A program made the translations under genes and the position numbers. Under the pieces are notes generated by a model. It worked only from the letters and a program-made list of their open reading frames with translations, searched no databases and was not told where the DNA came from. Shown piece by piece: positions 17,354 through 24,845 of a DNA stretch of 64,000 bases. The stretch covers positions 1 to 64,000 of the forward strand of contig CAVWFK010000008.1 in NCBI GenBank assembly GCA_963754235.1, written 5' to 3'. Numbering within the stretch: position 1 is the stretch's first letter; the number at the start of each line of letters is the position of its first letter. Origin of the DNA: DATAYA01 sp963754235. Its GTDB lineage: Bacteria; Pseudomonadota; Alphaproteobacteria; Acetobacterales; Acetobacteraceae.

Positions 17354-17940
17354 CATGGGTTACGTTATATAGCTTGACAATATCGAGGCGAGACGTTAGA
17401 GACCGTGCCTGACGCGCAAGCGGAGCCGGTGCCGGCGACGCGGGAGCGGACGCGAGTTTCGGATACCGAGTTCTGACCATAGATCACCGCGGAGGCGGGA
17501 TGACGAAGGAGGATAATGCGACTGGCGAGCGAGCCGGCGGCGAGACCCGGGGCCATCCCCACAAGCTGCGGCGAGCCTGATTTTTTCAGTTCTCAGGGGC
17601 GGCGAGCCTGATCCAGCCCTGTTCTCAGGCCGGCGACGAGCCTGATCCGGCCCTGTTCCTGGGCCTCAGGGAGCCTGATCCGGCCCTGTTCGGAGGCCCC
17701 GGTTGGCCACAGGCGACCCCGAACCGGTGACCGATTTCGGCTTCGTGACACCCTCCCCCAACCCTCCGCAAGGGAGAGCGTGTTCCACCCGCCCGAAAGC
17801 GGGCCGCGGGGGCACCGGGTTTGGCTTGACATCACATCATTGCTAGCCCGTCGGTTCCGTGGTTAGCTGTCCGGAACGTTCGGCCGAGGCGCGGGCCAGC
17901 GCGGCGATGCAGCGACAAAGGGCGCCGGGGGGAAACAGAC
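17354..17940. repeat. intergenic region holding a GATCCGGCCCTGTTC repeat array
   Basis: This region of about 590 bases has no supported gene. At 17607-17624, 17641-17658 and 17674-17691 are three copies of CCTGATCC(G/A)GCCCTGTTC, preceded by a degenerate unit near 17575. The array is homologous, in the opposite orientation, to the one at 55765-55890, including the spacer TCTCAGGCCG. A poly-T run follows the first degenerate unit. The rest holds the PQQ dehydrogenase promoter, not recognisable by eye, and a GGGGGGAAAC ribosome-binding site. Confidence 0.6.
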
Positions 17941-19638
17941 ATGGCACGTACCACGCGACTCGCGGCGCTTGCCGGAGCCGCCGTCCTGGCCGTCGCATCC
18001 GGGGCGCGCGCCCAGGAGACCCGCACAACCGTCAAGTATAGCGACATGAAGGATGTCACGCAGATTATGCTGAACCGCGCGGGCAGCAATGGCAGCGACT
18101 ACCTGCTGACCAACGGCGACTACGCGCAGACCCGCTACTACCCGAACCGGCAGATCAATACGAGCAACGTCGCGCACCTGCATCCCGCCTGGATGTTCCA
18201 GACCGACGTCACGGACTCGCTCGAGACCACCCCACTTGTGGTGGGCGGCACGATGTATGTGACCACCGCGTTCGACCATATCTATGCGCTCGACGCGCGC
18301 ACCGGCCGGGAGCTGTGGCACTACAAGCACAAGCTGGGACCGATCACCATCTATTGCTGCGGCTCGAACAACCGCGGCGCCGCAGCCTATGGCGGCAAGG
18401 TGTACATGGCAACCCTGGATTCGAAGCTGATCGCGCTCGACGCCCGGACCGGCAGGCTCGTGTGGTCCACCGACGTCGCCGATCCCGAGCTCGGCTACAG
18501 CGAGACGATGGCGCCGACCGCGGTGAATGGCAAGATCCTGCTCGGCACCAATGGCGGGGAATACGGTATTCGCGGCTTCGTCAAAGCGTTCGATGCCGAG
18601 ACCGGCAAACTGCTGTGGACATTCGACACGATCCCGGAGAATTCGCAAGGCGTCTGGGCGACCACAGACGCGACGGGACGCGACGAGCATCGCGACATCG
18701 CGGCCGAGAAGGCGGCCTATGCCAAGAACGGCGATCCATACAAGAGGCTGGGCGGCGGCGTCTGGCAGAACCCGTCGGTCGACCTGAAGCGCAATCGCAT
18801 CTACTTCGTGGTCGGCAACCCGTCGCCGGATCTCGACGGATCGGGGCGTCCGGGCGACAATCTCTACACCGACAGCTTGGTCTCGCTGGACCTCGATACC
18901 GGCAAATACGTCTGCCACTTCCAGTACGTGCCGCACGATTTGTGGGATCTGGACGCGGTGAGCCCCACCGTTCTGACCCCGGTTGCCGACAAGGACGGCC
19001 ACACCGTCGATGGCGTGCTGCACGCCGGCAAGACCGGGCACCTCTACGTGAACAGTGCCGATGATTGCAGCCTGATCCGCTACTCCGAGGCGATGGTGCC
19101 GCAGGAGAACATGTGGACCCTCCCCACCGCCACGGGAGCGCGGATGCTGCCGGGGGCCAATGGCGGCGTCGAGTGGTCGCCGATCGCCACCGTGCCGCCG
19201 CAGCACATGGCCTATGCGATCAACCTGAACCAGCCGATGACCTACACGGTGGCAAACGCCCCCTATCCCTCCGGCAAGTTGTGGCTGGGCGGCGCATTTG
19301 CGTCGATCCCCAGCGAGGTCCAGTGGGGCAACATCACAGCCGTGGACTACAATACCGGCAAGATCGTCTGGCAGGTGAAGACGCCGGAGCCGATGATCGG
19401 CGGCATCCTGGCTACCGCCGGCGGCCTGCTGTTCACGGGTGAAGGCAACGGCATGTTCCGGGCTTATGACGCGGCGACCGGATCGACGCTGTGGTCGTTC
19501 CAGGCCGGCGCCGGGGTGAACGCGCCGCCGTCCTCCTATGCCGTGGAAGGCAAGCAGTACATCGTGGTCGGCGCCGGCGGCAATACGCAGCTCAACTACA
19601 AGCGGGGCAATGCGATCATCGCTTTCACCCTGGACTGA
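17941..19638 (+). CDS. PQQ-dependent alcohol/methanol-type dehydrogenase
   Basis: A 565-residue periplasmic quinoprotein. The signal peptide MARTTRLAALAGAAVLAVAS ends near ARAQ. Eight-bladed propeller repeats follow (IYALDARTGRELWHYKHK; AVDYNTGKIVWQVKTPEP). The adjacent-cysteine ring YCCGSNNRG, which packs on PQQ, is present at about residue 139. GRPGDNLYTDSLVSLDLDTG and HDLWDLDAVSP are active-site regions of the methanol/ethanol dehydrogenase family. No fused C-terminal heme domain is present; the next gene encodes a separate diheme cytochrome. Alcohol range and metal (Ca or lanthanide) cannot be settled by eye. Confidence 0.9.
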   Translation: MARTTRLAALAGAAVLAVASGARAQETRTTVKYSDMKDVTQIMLNRAGSNGSDYLLTNGDYAQTRYYPNRQINTSNVAHLHPAWMFQTDVTDSLETTPLVVGGTMYVTTAFDHIYALDARTGRELWHYKHKLGPITIYCCGSNNRGAAAYGGKVYMATLDSKLIALDARTGRLVWSTDVADPELGYSETMAPTAVNGKILLGTNGGEYGIRGFVKAFDAETGKLLWTFDTIPENSQGVWATTDATGRDEHRDIAAEKAAYAKNGDPYKRLGGGVWQNPSVDLKRNRIYFVVGNPSPDLDGSGRPGDNLYTDSLVSLDLDTGKYVCHFQYVPHDLWDLDAVSPTVLTPVADKDGHTVDGVLHAGKTGHLYVNSADDCSLIRYSEAMVPQENMWTLPTATGARMLPGANGGVEWSPIATVPPQHMAYAINLNQPMTYTVANAPYPSGKLWLGGAFASIPSEVQWGNITAVDYNTGKIVWQVKTPEPMIGGILATAGGLLFTGEGNGMFRAYDAATGSTLWSFQAGAGVNAPPSSYAVEGKQYIVVGAGGNTQLNYKRGNAIIAFTLD

Positions 19639-19651
19639 GCGCACGCCGCAC

Positions 19652-20221
19652 GTGACGGCGAGGGCAGCGGGATTTGCGGCGCTGCTCTCGCTGCTGCTTC
19701 CTCCGCATGTCGGCGCACAGCCCGCGGCCGGCAAGCTCGCGCTCTGTGTCGCGTGCCACGGCGCCAAAGGCGTGCAGGTGGACCGCTCGGTGCCGGTGAT
19801 CGCCGGGCAACAGGAGGGCTATCTCTATCTGGAGCTGCGCGACTTCAAGCTCGGCCGTCGCCAGAGTGCGATCATGCAGCCGGTGGCCGGCGACCTGGAC
19901 AAGGCCGACATCCTGGCGCTGTCGGCGTATTTCGCAGCACAGCCCTGGCCCGACCTGCAACAGAAGCGCGCCCCGAAGGCAGAGGCACACCGGGCCGAGG
20001 TGCTCGCCGGCTCGGCCGCATGCGAGGGATGTCACGCATCGGGCTTCACGGGCGCGAGCGTCACGCCGCGCACCGCCGGGCAGAGCGAGGCGTATCTCCG
20101 CGCCACGATGCTGGCGTTTCGCAGCGGTGCGCGCGCGAACAATCCCTGGATGTCGGCGCTGCTGAAGAACTACACCGACGCCGACATCGACGCGCTGGCC
20201 GGGTTCCTGGCCGGTCTGTAG
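19652..20221 (+). CDS. periplasmic diheme cytochrome c
   Basis: A 189-residue exported cytochrome with two CxxCH heme sites, CVACHG and CEGCHA, in two homologous halves, each followed by a distal Met region (IMQPVAGDL; NPWMSALLKN). The signal peptide GFAALLSLLLPPHVGAQ follows a GTG start at 19652, 13 bases after the dehydrogenase stop. It resembles the cytochrome c4/c553-like partners that take electrons from PQQ alcohol dehydrogenases. Co-transcription with the dehydrogenase is very likely. Confidence 0.85.
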   Translation: MTARAAGFAALLSLLLPPHVGAQPAAGKLALCVACHGAKGVQVDRSVPVIAGQQEGYLYLELRDFKLGRRQSAIMQPVAGDLDKADILALSAYFAAQPWPDLQQKRAPKAEAHRAEVLAGSAACEGCHASGFTGASVTPRTAGQSEAYLRATMLAFRSGARANNPWMSALLKNYTDADIDALAGFLAGL

Positions 20222-20613
20222 GCGCGCTAGTACCGGCAACAGTGGACGGTGAGACGGAGCAGCAACCGATGCTGTCATCACGGTCGGGCCGCGAAGCGTC
20301 CCGACCCTTTTGGCGGCGTGGCGACCCAGGGCGGGCGGCACGGCGCGGCAGGGAGTGGATCGCCGCATCGCTGCGCTCCTCGCGACCCATTGGCGTCAGC
20401 GCCGCCGCCGTGCCATTTCCGCCACAGCAACAGCAGCGCCTTCTTGCGGGATCGATTGGCGAGCCGTGTCCTGCCGTGCTGGCGGCCCGTGACCTGCGCC
20501 GCGCCGGCGGCGGCAATCGGGCTCTCCGGGTGCCTGCCCTGCCGGTCAGCCGTTGCGGACTGGCACTCTCTCGGCTCTCCGTCATGATGAGGTGTCGGGG
20601 CAGGGAGTGAATC
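20222..20613. repeat. intergenic region with a degenerate TCATCGCGAG-type element
   Basis: About 390 bases without a supported gene. From 20274 to about 20400 it carries a degenerate copy of the element at 31271-31364 (TCATCACGG..GGCGGCGTGGCGACCCAGG..CTCCTCGCGACCC). From 20426 to 20472 the sequence resembles the 3' end of metW at 21566-21612, at roughly three-quarters of positions, as if a metW tail had been duplicated. No promoter for the slipin gene is obvious. Confidence 0.4.
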
Positions 20614-21426
20614 ATGACGCCGCTCGCCATCTTCGCCGTCGTTGTTTTAGTGATCATCGCGTTCGGGCTGCTCCGGTCGGTGCGAATGATTCAGGAGTGG
20701 CGACGCGCGGTGGTGCTGCGGCTCGGCCGCTTCCACAAGGTGAAGGGGCCGGGCCTCTTTCTGCTGGTGCCGTTCGCCGATCAGGTGACGACGGTGATCG
20801 ACATGCGCATCCGGACCAGCGGCATCTCCGCCGAGCAGGCGCTGACGCGCGACATGGTCTCGGTGGGGGTCGATGCGATCGTGTTCTGGCAGGTGGTCGA
20901 TGCGCGGGCGGCGGCGATTCAGATCGCCGATTATGCGCAGGCGGTCGAGCGCGTGGCCCAGACCAGCCTGCGCGAGATCATCGGCGCGACCGAGCTCGGC
21001 CACCTGCTGTCGGACCGCCAGGCCGCCGATGAGCAATTGCGAAAGGCGATTGCCGACAAGACGCAGAGCTGGGGTGTCGCGGTCCGCTCGGTGGAGATCA
21101 GGGACGTGGCGATCCCGGCGGCATTGCAGGATGCGATGAGCCGCCAGGCCCAGGCGGCGCGCGAGAAGCAAGCGCGCGTGACCCTCGCCGAGGCCGAGGA
21201 GGAGATCGCCCGACGCGTGGTGGAGGCGGCGACCGTCTATGAGCAGAACCCGGTCGCGCTGCAGCTTCGGCAGATGAACCTGCTTTACGAGATGAACAAG
21301 GATCGTGGCGCCACGGTGCTGGTGCCGACCGAGATGGCGAGCAGCCTCGGTCTGGTCGCCGGCCTCGCCGCCCAGGCCGCCGCGGCGGCGGGGACGGTCG
21401 TGCCTGGGCCCCAGCGCCGCACCTGA
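20614..21426 (+). CDS. slipin family (stomatin/SPFH) membrane protein
   Basis: A 270-residue protein. One N-terminal membrane helix (IFAVVVLVIIAFGLL) is followed by an SPFH/band-7 domain: EWRRAVVLRLGRFHKVKGPG, then VDMRI-type core and SLREIIGATELGHLLSDR. A long coiled coil (AAREKQARVTLAEAEEEIAR) and an Ala-rich tail follow. Slipins form oligomeric membrane scaffolds. The usual NfeD partner is not adjacent. It converges on metW across a hairpin repeat. Confidence 0.88.
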   Translation: MTPLAIFAVVVLVIIAFGLLRSVRMIQEWRRAVVLRLGRFHKVKGPGLFLLVPFADQVTTVIDMRIRTSGISAEQALTRDMVSVGVDAIVFWQVVDARAAAIQIADYAQAVERVAQTSLREIIGATELGHLLSDRQAADEQLRKAIADKTQSWGVAVRSVEIRDVAIPAALQDAMSRQAQAAREKQARVTLAEAEEEIARRVVEAATVYEQNPVALQLRQMNLLYEMNKDRGATVLVPTEMASSLGLVAGLAAQAAAAAGTVVPGPQRRT

Positions 21427-21516
21427 TGCGGCCGGTGCGATGGAGGGATGCGGGGGCGGAGCAAACCGGATGCTGCCGACCAGAAGGGGCGGAGAGGGCT
21501 TGAGCCACAAAAGGTT

Positions 21517-21560
21517 CAGGGACCACTGTCCCTGGCGGGGTGCAGGGGCGGCGCCCCTGC
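21517..21560. repeat. nested hairpin repeat between convergent genes (copy B)
   Basis: Two perfect inverted repeats: 21517-21534 (arm CAGGGAC, loop CACT) and 21542-21560 (arm GCAGGGGC, loop GGC), lying between the convergent slipin and metW genes. The layout matches copies at 11519-11606 and 48381-48422. It is a probable bidirectional transcription terminator. Confidence 0.65.
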
Positions 21561-21565
21561 TCTTT

Positions 21566-22210
21566 CTACTTCCGCCGCAGCAAGAACAGCGCCTGCTCGC
21601 CGAACAAATTGGCGAGCCACGCCGAGCGGCGCCACGGCGCGCGCTGGCCGGCTTCGTCCACCGCGAGCCAGCGCTCCACTGCCACCTCCTCCTCACGGCA
21701 CAGCGCGAAGAAGTCGCGGATCGTGCAGGGGTGGATATTGGGCGTCTCGTGCCAGGGCCGGTCCCAGGTCTTGGTCATCGGCATCCGGCCGGTGCTGAGC
21801 AGTTGCCAGCGCACGAGCCAATGGCCGAAATTGGGAAAACTCACCAGCGCGCGCTCGCCGATGCGCAGCATCTGGCGCAGCACCTCGCGCGGACGTTCGG
21901 TCGCCTGCAAGGTGCGCGAGAGCACGACGGTATCGAAGGCGCCGTCCGGATAGTGCGACAGGTCGGTGTCGGCATCGCCGTGCATCACCGGCAGGCCGTG
22001 TGCGACCGCGCGCGTCACCAGCGCCATGTCGATCTCGATGCCGCGCGCGTCGCAGCCGCGGGTGCGGAACAGATGGTCGATCAGCGCCCCGTCGCCGCAG
22101 CCGATGTCGAGCACGCGCGAACGCGGCGCGATCATCTCCGCCATCAGCCGCAGATCGAGCCGCATGTTCTTGGCGACGAAGCGCACGCCGCCGGGCGAGA
22201 GCTCGTTCAT
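21566..22210 (-). CDS. metW: methionine biosynthesis protein MetW
   Basis: A 214-residue SAM-methyltransferase-fold protein with motif I VLDIGCGDGALIDHL and the family signatures GIEID and SFPNFGHWLVRW. ATG overlaps the metX stop as ATGA, the standard metX-metW arrangement in alphaproteobacteria. In this family MetW works with MetX in acyl-homoserine formation; its exact role is still not well defined. Confidence 0.92.
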   Translation of the reverse strand: MNELSPGGVRFVAKNMRLDLRLMAEMIAPRSRVLDIGCGDGALIDHLFRTRGCDARGIEIDMALVTRAVAHGLPVMHGDADTDLSHYPDGAFDTVVLSRTLQATERPREVLRQMLRIGERALVSFPNFGHWLVRWQLLSTGRMPMTKTWDRPWHETPNIHPCTIRDFFALCREEEVAVERWLAVDEAGQRAPWRRSAWLANLFGEQALFLLRRK

Positions 22211-23439
22211 CCGATCCCCGCGTGCTCGGCGCAGCCGGCGAGGAAGCCCGCGAGCGTGCGGTGAAAATCCGGCTCGTCGAGCAGGAAGGCGTCGTGGCCC
22301 TTGTCGCTCTCGATCTCGACGAAGCTCACATTGGCGGCGGCGCGGTTGAGCGCGTGGACGATGGCGCGCGACTGCGCCGTAGGAAACAGCCAGTCGGAGC
22401 TGAACGAGACCAGCAGGAAGCGCGTGCGTGGCCGCCCGAAGGCGCGCGCGAGGTCGCCATCGTGCTCGGCGGCGAGGTCGAAATAGTCCATCGCGCGCGT
22501 GATCGTGAGATAGGAGTTGGCGTCGAAGCGACGAACGAAGGTGCTGCCCTGGTGCTGCAAATAGCTCTCCACCTCGAACATGTCGCCGAACAGGCTCAGG
22601 CTCTGCGCGCCGCGCAGCCGGCGGCCGAATTTTCGTGTGAGCGCCTGTTCCGACAAATAGGTGATATGCGCGGCCATGCGAGCAACCGCGAGGCCGCGGG
22701 CGGGAATGCGTCCGCTCTCCCAGTAGCGGCCGCCCTGCCAGTCAGGATCGGCAAAGATCGCCTGCCGCCCGACCTCATGGAAGGCGATGTTCTGTGCCGA
22801 ATGGAACGAGGCGCCGGCGATCGGAATGGCGGCGAACACGCTCTCGGGATAGGTCGCGGCCCATTCCAGCGCCTGCATGGCACCCATCGAGCCGCCGGCA
22901 ACGGCAAACAGCCGTGATATGCCAAGATGCTCGATTAGCCGCTTCTGCGCGCGCACCATGTCGCGGATGGTGACCGGCGGAAAATCTGTGCCCCAAGGCT
23001 GCGCCGGCGCACCGCGTGCGAGGTCGTCGCGGTCGCTGCGCGGCCCGGTCGAGCCCATGCAGCCGCCGAGCACGTTGGCGCCGATCACGAAATACCGGTT
23101 GGTGTCGATCGGCCGGCCGGGGCCGACCACCGCCTCCCACCATCCCGGCTTGCCGGTGATCGGGTGCGGCTCGGCCACGTACTGATCACCGGTCAGCGCG
23201 TGACAGACGAGGACGGCATTGGCACGTGCTGCATCGAGCGTGCCATAGGTGCGGTACGCGACCACCAGCCGCCGCAGTGAAATGCCGCAATCCAGCAGCA
23301 GCCCGTCGTCGAAGGCGACGTGCTTGTGGGTTGCGTCGCTGAACGCTTCGAGCTGGTCCATCGCGCGCGTTGCATAGGCGCGGGCGCGCCCGGTCGCAAC
23401 CGCACGGCGACCATGCGGTTGCCGGGGCTGGGGGGCCAT
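22207..23439 (-). CDS. metX: homoserine O-acyltransferase
   Basis: A 410-residue alpha/beta hydrolase-fold acyltransferase. The nucleophile elbow is GGSMGAMQ, with Asp in SSDWLFP and His in DKGHDAFLLD forming the triad. NVLGGCMGSTGP and RFDANSYLTITRAMDYFD are family motifs. It acylates homoserine in methionine synthesis; acetyl versus succinyl donor cannot be decided by eye. The first start at 23439 gives an Arg-rich leader, and an ATG at 23361 (MDQLEAF) may be the true start. It is divergent from nudC only 17 bases away. Confidence 0.92.
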   Translation of the reverse strand: MAPQPRQPHGRRAVATGRARAYATRAMDQLEAFSDATHKHVAFDDGLLLDCGISLRRLVVAYRTYGTLDAARANAVLVCHALTGDQYVAEPHPITGKPGWWEAVVGPGRPIDTNRYFVIGANVLGGCMGSTGPRSDRDDLARGAPAQPWGTDFPPVTIRDMVRAQKRLIEHLGISRLFAVAGGSMGAMQALEWAATYPESVFAAIPIAGASFHSAQNIAFHEVGRQAIFADPDWQGGRYWESGRIPARGLAVARMAAHITYLSEQALTRKFGRRLRGAQSLSLFGDMFEVESYLQHQGSTFVRRFDANSYLTITRAMDYFDLAAEHDGDLARAFGRPRTRFLLVSFSSDWLFPTAQSRAIVHALNRAAANVSFVEIESDKGHDAFLLDEPDFHRTLAGFLAGCAEHAGIG

Positions 23440-23456
23440 GCCAGTTTCCGCCGCTC

Positions 23457-24383
23457 ATGCAGCCGATTCCGTCCCGCCGGCCGAATGCCTATTCCGCGAG
23501 CCCGCTCGACCGCGCCGGACACCGGCGCGAGGACGCGGCGTGGATCGCCGCCCGGCTCGCCGACCCCGAGAGCCTGTTCGTGCCGGTCTGGCGCAGCCGC
23601 TCGCTGCTGCGCGGGCTGGCGGAGGAGCGGCCGGAAGCGGTGTTCCTGACCGGGGAAGCGGCTGAGGCGTGCCGGATGGCGGGCGGCCCCTGGGCGTTGC
23701 TTGGCGAGTGGCGGGGTGCCGCGATCTTCGCGGTCGATGTCAGCGCCGCCGACGATCCGATCCCGCTGCTGCCGGAGGGGATCGGTGCGTTCGAGGATCT
23801 GCGCGCGATCGCCGGGCTGCTGCCGCCCGATGACGGCGCGATCCTGGCGCACGCGCGGGGCCTGATGCACTGGCGCACGCGCACCCGCTTCTGCGGCGTC
23901 TGCGGCGCTGCCTGCGTCCCCGAGAGCGCCGGCCACGTGATGCACTGCACCGGCTGTGGGGCGAGCCATTTCCCGCGCACCGATCCGGCGGTGATCATGC
24001 TGGTGGTGCGCGGCGAGCGCTGCCTGCTCGGCCACTCGCAGCGCTTCCCGCGAACCACGATGTATTCGACGCTCGCCGGCTTCGTCGAGCCCGGCGAGAC
24101 CCTGGAGGAGGCGGTGGCGCGCGAGGTGCGCGAGGAGACCGGCGTGCGCGTCGGCCGCGTCGCCTACCATTCGAGCCAGCCCTGGCCGTTTCCGGCCTCC
24201 ATCATGCTCGGCTTCCATGCCGAGGCGCTGTCCGAGGAAATCACCATCGACCCCGCCGAGCTGCAAGACGCGCGCTGGTTCTCCCGCGCCGAACTCGCGG
24301 CCCCCGATAGCGCCGGGTTCACCCTGCCGCGGCGCGACAGCATCGCGCGGCGGCTGATCGAGGACTGGCTGGCGTCCTCGTGA
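23457..24383 (+). CDS. nudC: NADH pyrophosphatase / NAD-decapping Nudix hydrolase
   Basis: A 308-residue protein with the NudC layout: an N-terminal NUDIX-like domain, a zinc ribbon (FCGVCGAAC and MHCTGCGASHFPRTDPAVI), and a C-terminal Nudix box GFVEPGETLEEAVAREVREE. Downstream, SQPWPFPASIMLGF is the NADH-specific SQPWPFPxS motif. It hydrolyses NADH to NMNH and AMP and, in homologues, removes NAD caps from RNA. Start ATG 23457. The stop overlaps the following lipoprotein gene. Confidence 0.92.
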   Translation: MQPIPSRRPNAYSASPLDRAGHRREDAAWIAARLADPESLFVPVWRSRSLLRGLAEERPEAVFLTGEAAEACRMAGGPWALLGEWRGAAIFAVDVSAADDPIPLLPEGIGAFEDLRAIAGLLPPDDGAILAHARGLMHWRTRTRFCGVCGAACVPESAGHVMHCTGCGASHFPRTDPAVIMLVVRGERCLLGHSQRFPRTTMYSTLAGFVEPGETLEEAVAREVREETGVRVGRVAYHSSQPWPFPASIMLGFHAEALSEEITIDPAELQDARWFSRAELAAPDSAGFTLPRRDSIARRLIEDWLASS

Positions 24384-24676
24384 TTCGCGGCGCCCTCTTC
24401 GCCCTGCTCGCCGCGGCCTGCCTGAGCGGCTGCGGCGGGAAGCCGCCGGACCCAGCCGAAGCGCAGTGCCGGGCGCAGGTGTTTGAGGATCCGGCGGTCA
24501 AGCAGATGATCGCGGTGCAGGCGGGCAGCCTGGGGCTGCAAACGAGCCAGCAGGCGGCGCTGGCGGAAGCGAAACGGCAGGCGCTCCTGGCCTGCCTGCG
24601 CGCCCGCGGCCTGGCACCGCCGGGCGGGGTCGAGGCGCCGCGGCCGCCTTCGGCCACGTTCCGCAGCCCATTCTAA
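24380..24676 (+). CDS. small lipoprotein
   Basis: A 98-residue precursor with GTG overlapping the nudC stop (GTGA). The signal peptide ends in the lipobox LSGC (AACLSGCGGKPPDPAEAQCR). The mature part is Ala/Gln-rich with one predicted long helix and a Pro-rich tail. Two further cysteines (Cys near QCRAQVF and LACLRARG) may form a disulfide. Function is unknown. Confidence 0.6.
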   Translation: MIRGALFALLAAACLSGCGGKPPDPAEAQCRAQVFEDPAVKQMIAVQAGSLGLQTSQQAALAEAKRQALLACLRARGLAPPGGVEAPRPPSATFRSPF

Positions 24677-24708
24677 CGTGCCCGTGGTCTGACCCGTCGG
24701 CGTGCGGT

Positions 24709-24725
24709 TGCACACGGCGCGCGCA
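24709..24725 (+). promoter_or_regulatory. candidate NtrC enhancer site upstream of amtB
   Basis: TGCACACGGCGCGCGCA has TGCAC and GCGCA separated by seven bases, one mismatch from the NtrC consensus TGCAC-N7-GTGCA. It lies about 50 bases upstream of a sigma54-type promoter, a suitable enhancer distance. Confidence 0.4.
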
Positions 24726-24776
24726 CTCGCCGCCGCCTGCGCGGGCGCCATAAGCGCATCTGCGGTCGCCTTCGCC

Positions 24777-24792
24777 TGGCATGAACCTTGCT
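24777..24792 (+). promoter_or_regulatory. sigma54 (RpoN) -24/-12 promoter of amtB
   Basis: TGGCATGAACCTTGCT has the invariant GG and GC of the -24 and -12 elements with the required 10-base separation, and matches TGGCAY-N5-TTGCW. It lies about 55 bases before the chosen amtB start. This indicates nitrogen-limitation control, as is usual for ammonium transporters. Confidence 0.7.
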
Positions 24793-24845
24793 TGGACGCG
24801 ACCGACGCAAGGGAGCGGGATCAGGATGATGCGGGAACGTCACGG

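Noticed and set aside
17350..17376. ACGTTATATAGC resembling a Zur half-site, followed by TTGACA
   Set aside because: The palindrome is incomplete and there is no zinc-related gene downstream.
17498..17578. A 26-codon frame MTKEDNATGERAGGETRGHP with a good ribosome-binding site
   Set aside because: Very short, ends inside the repeat array, no recognisable homology; could be a truncated start of a lost gene.
17941..19638. Naming the PQQ dehydrogenase XoxF or MxaF
   Set aside because: The residues that separate lanthanide from calcium enzymes cannot be aligned reliably by eye.
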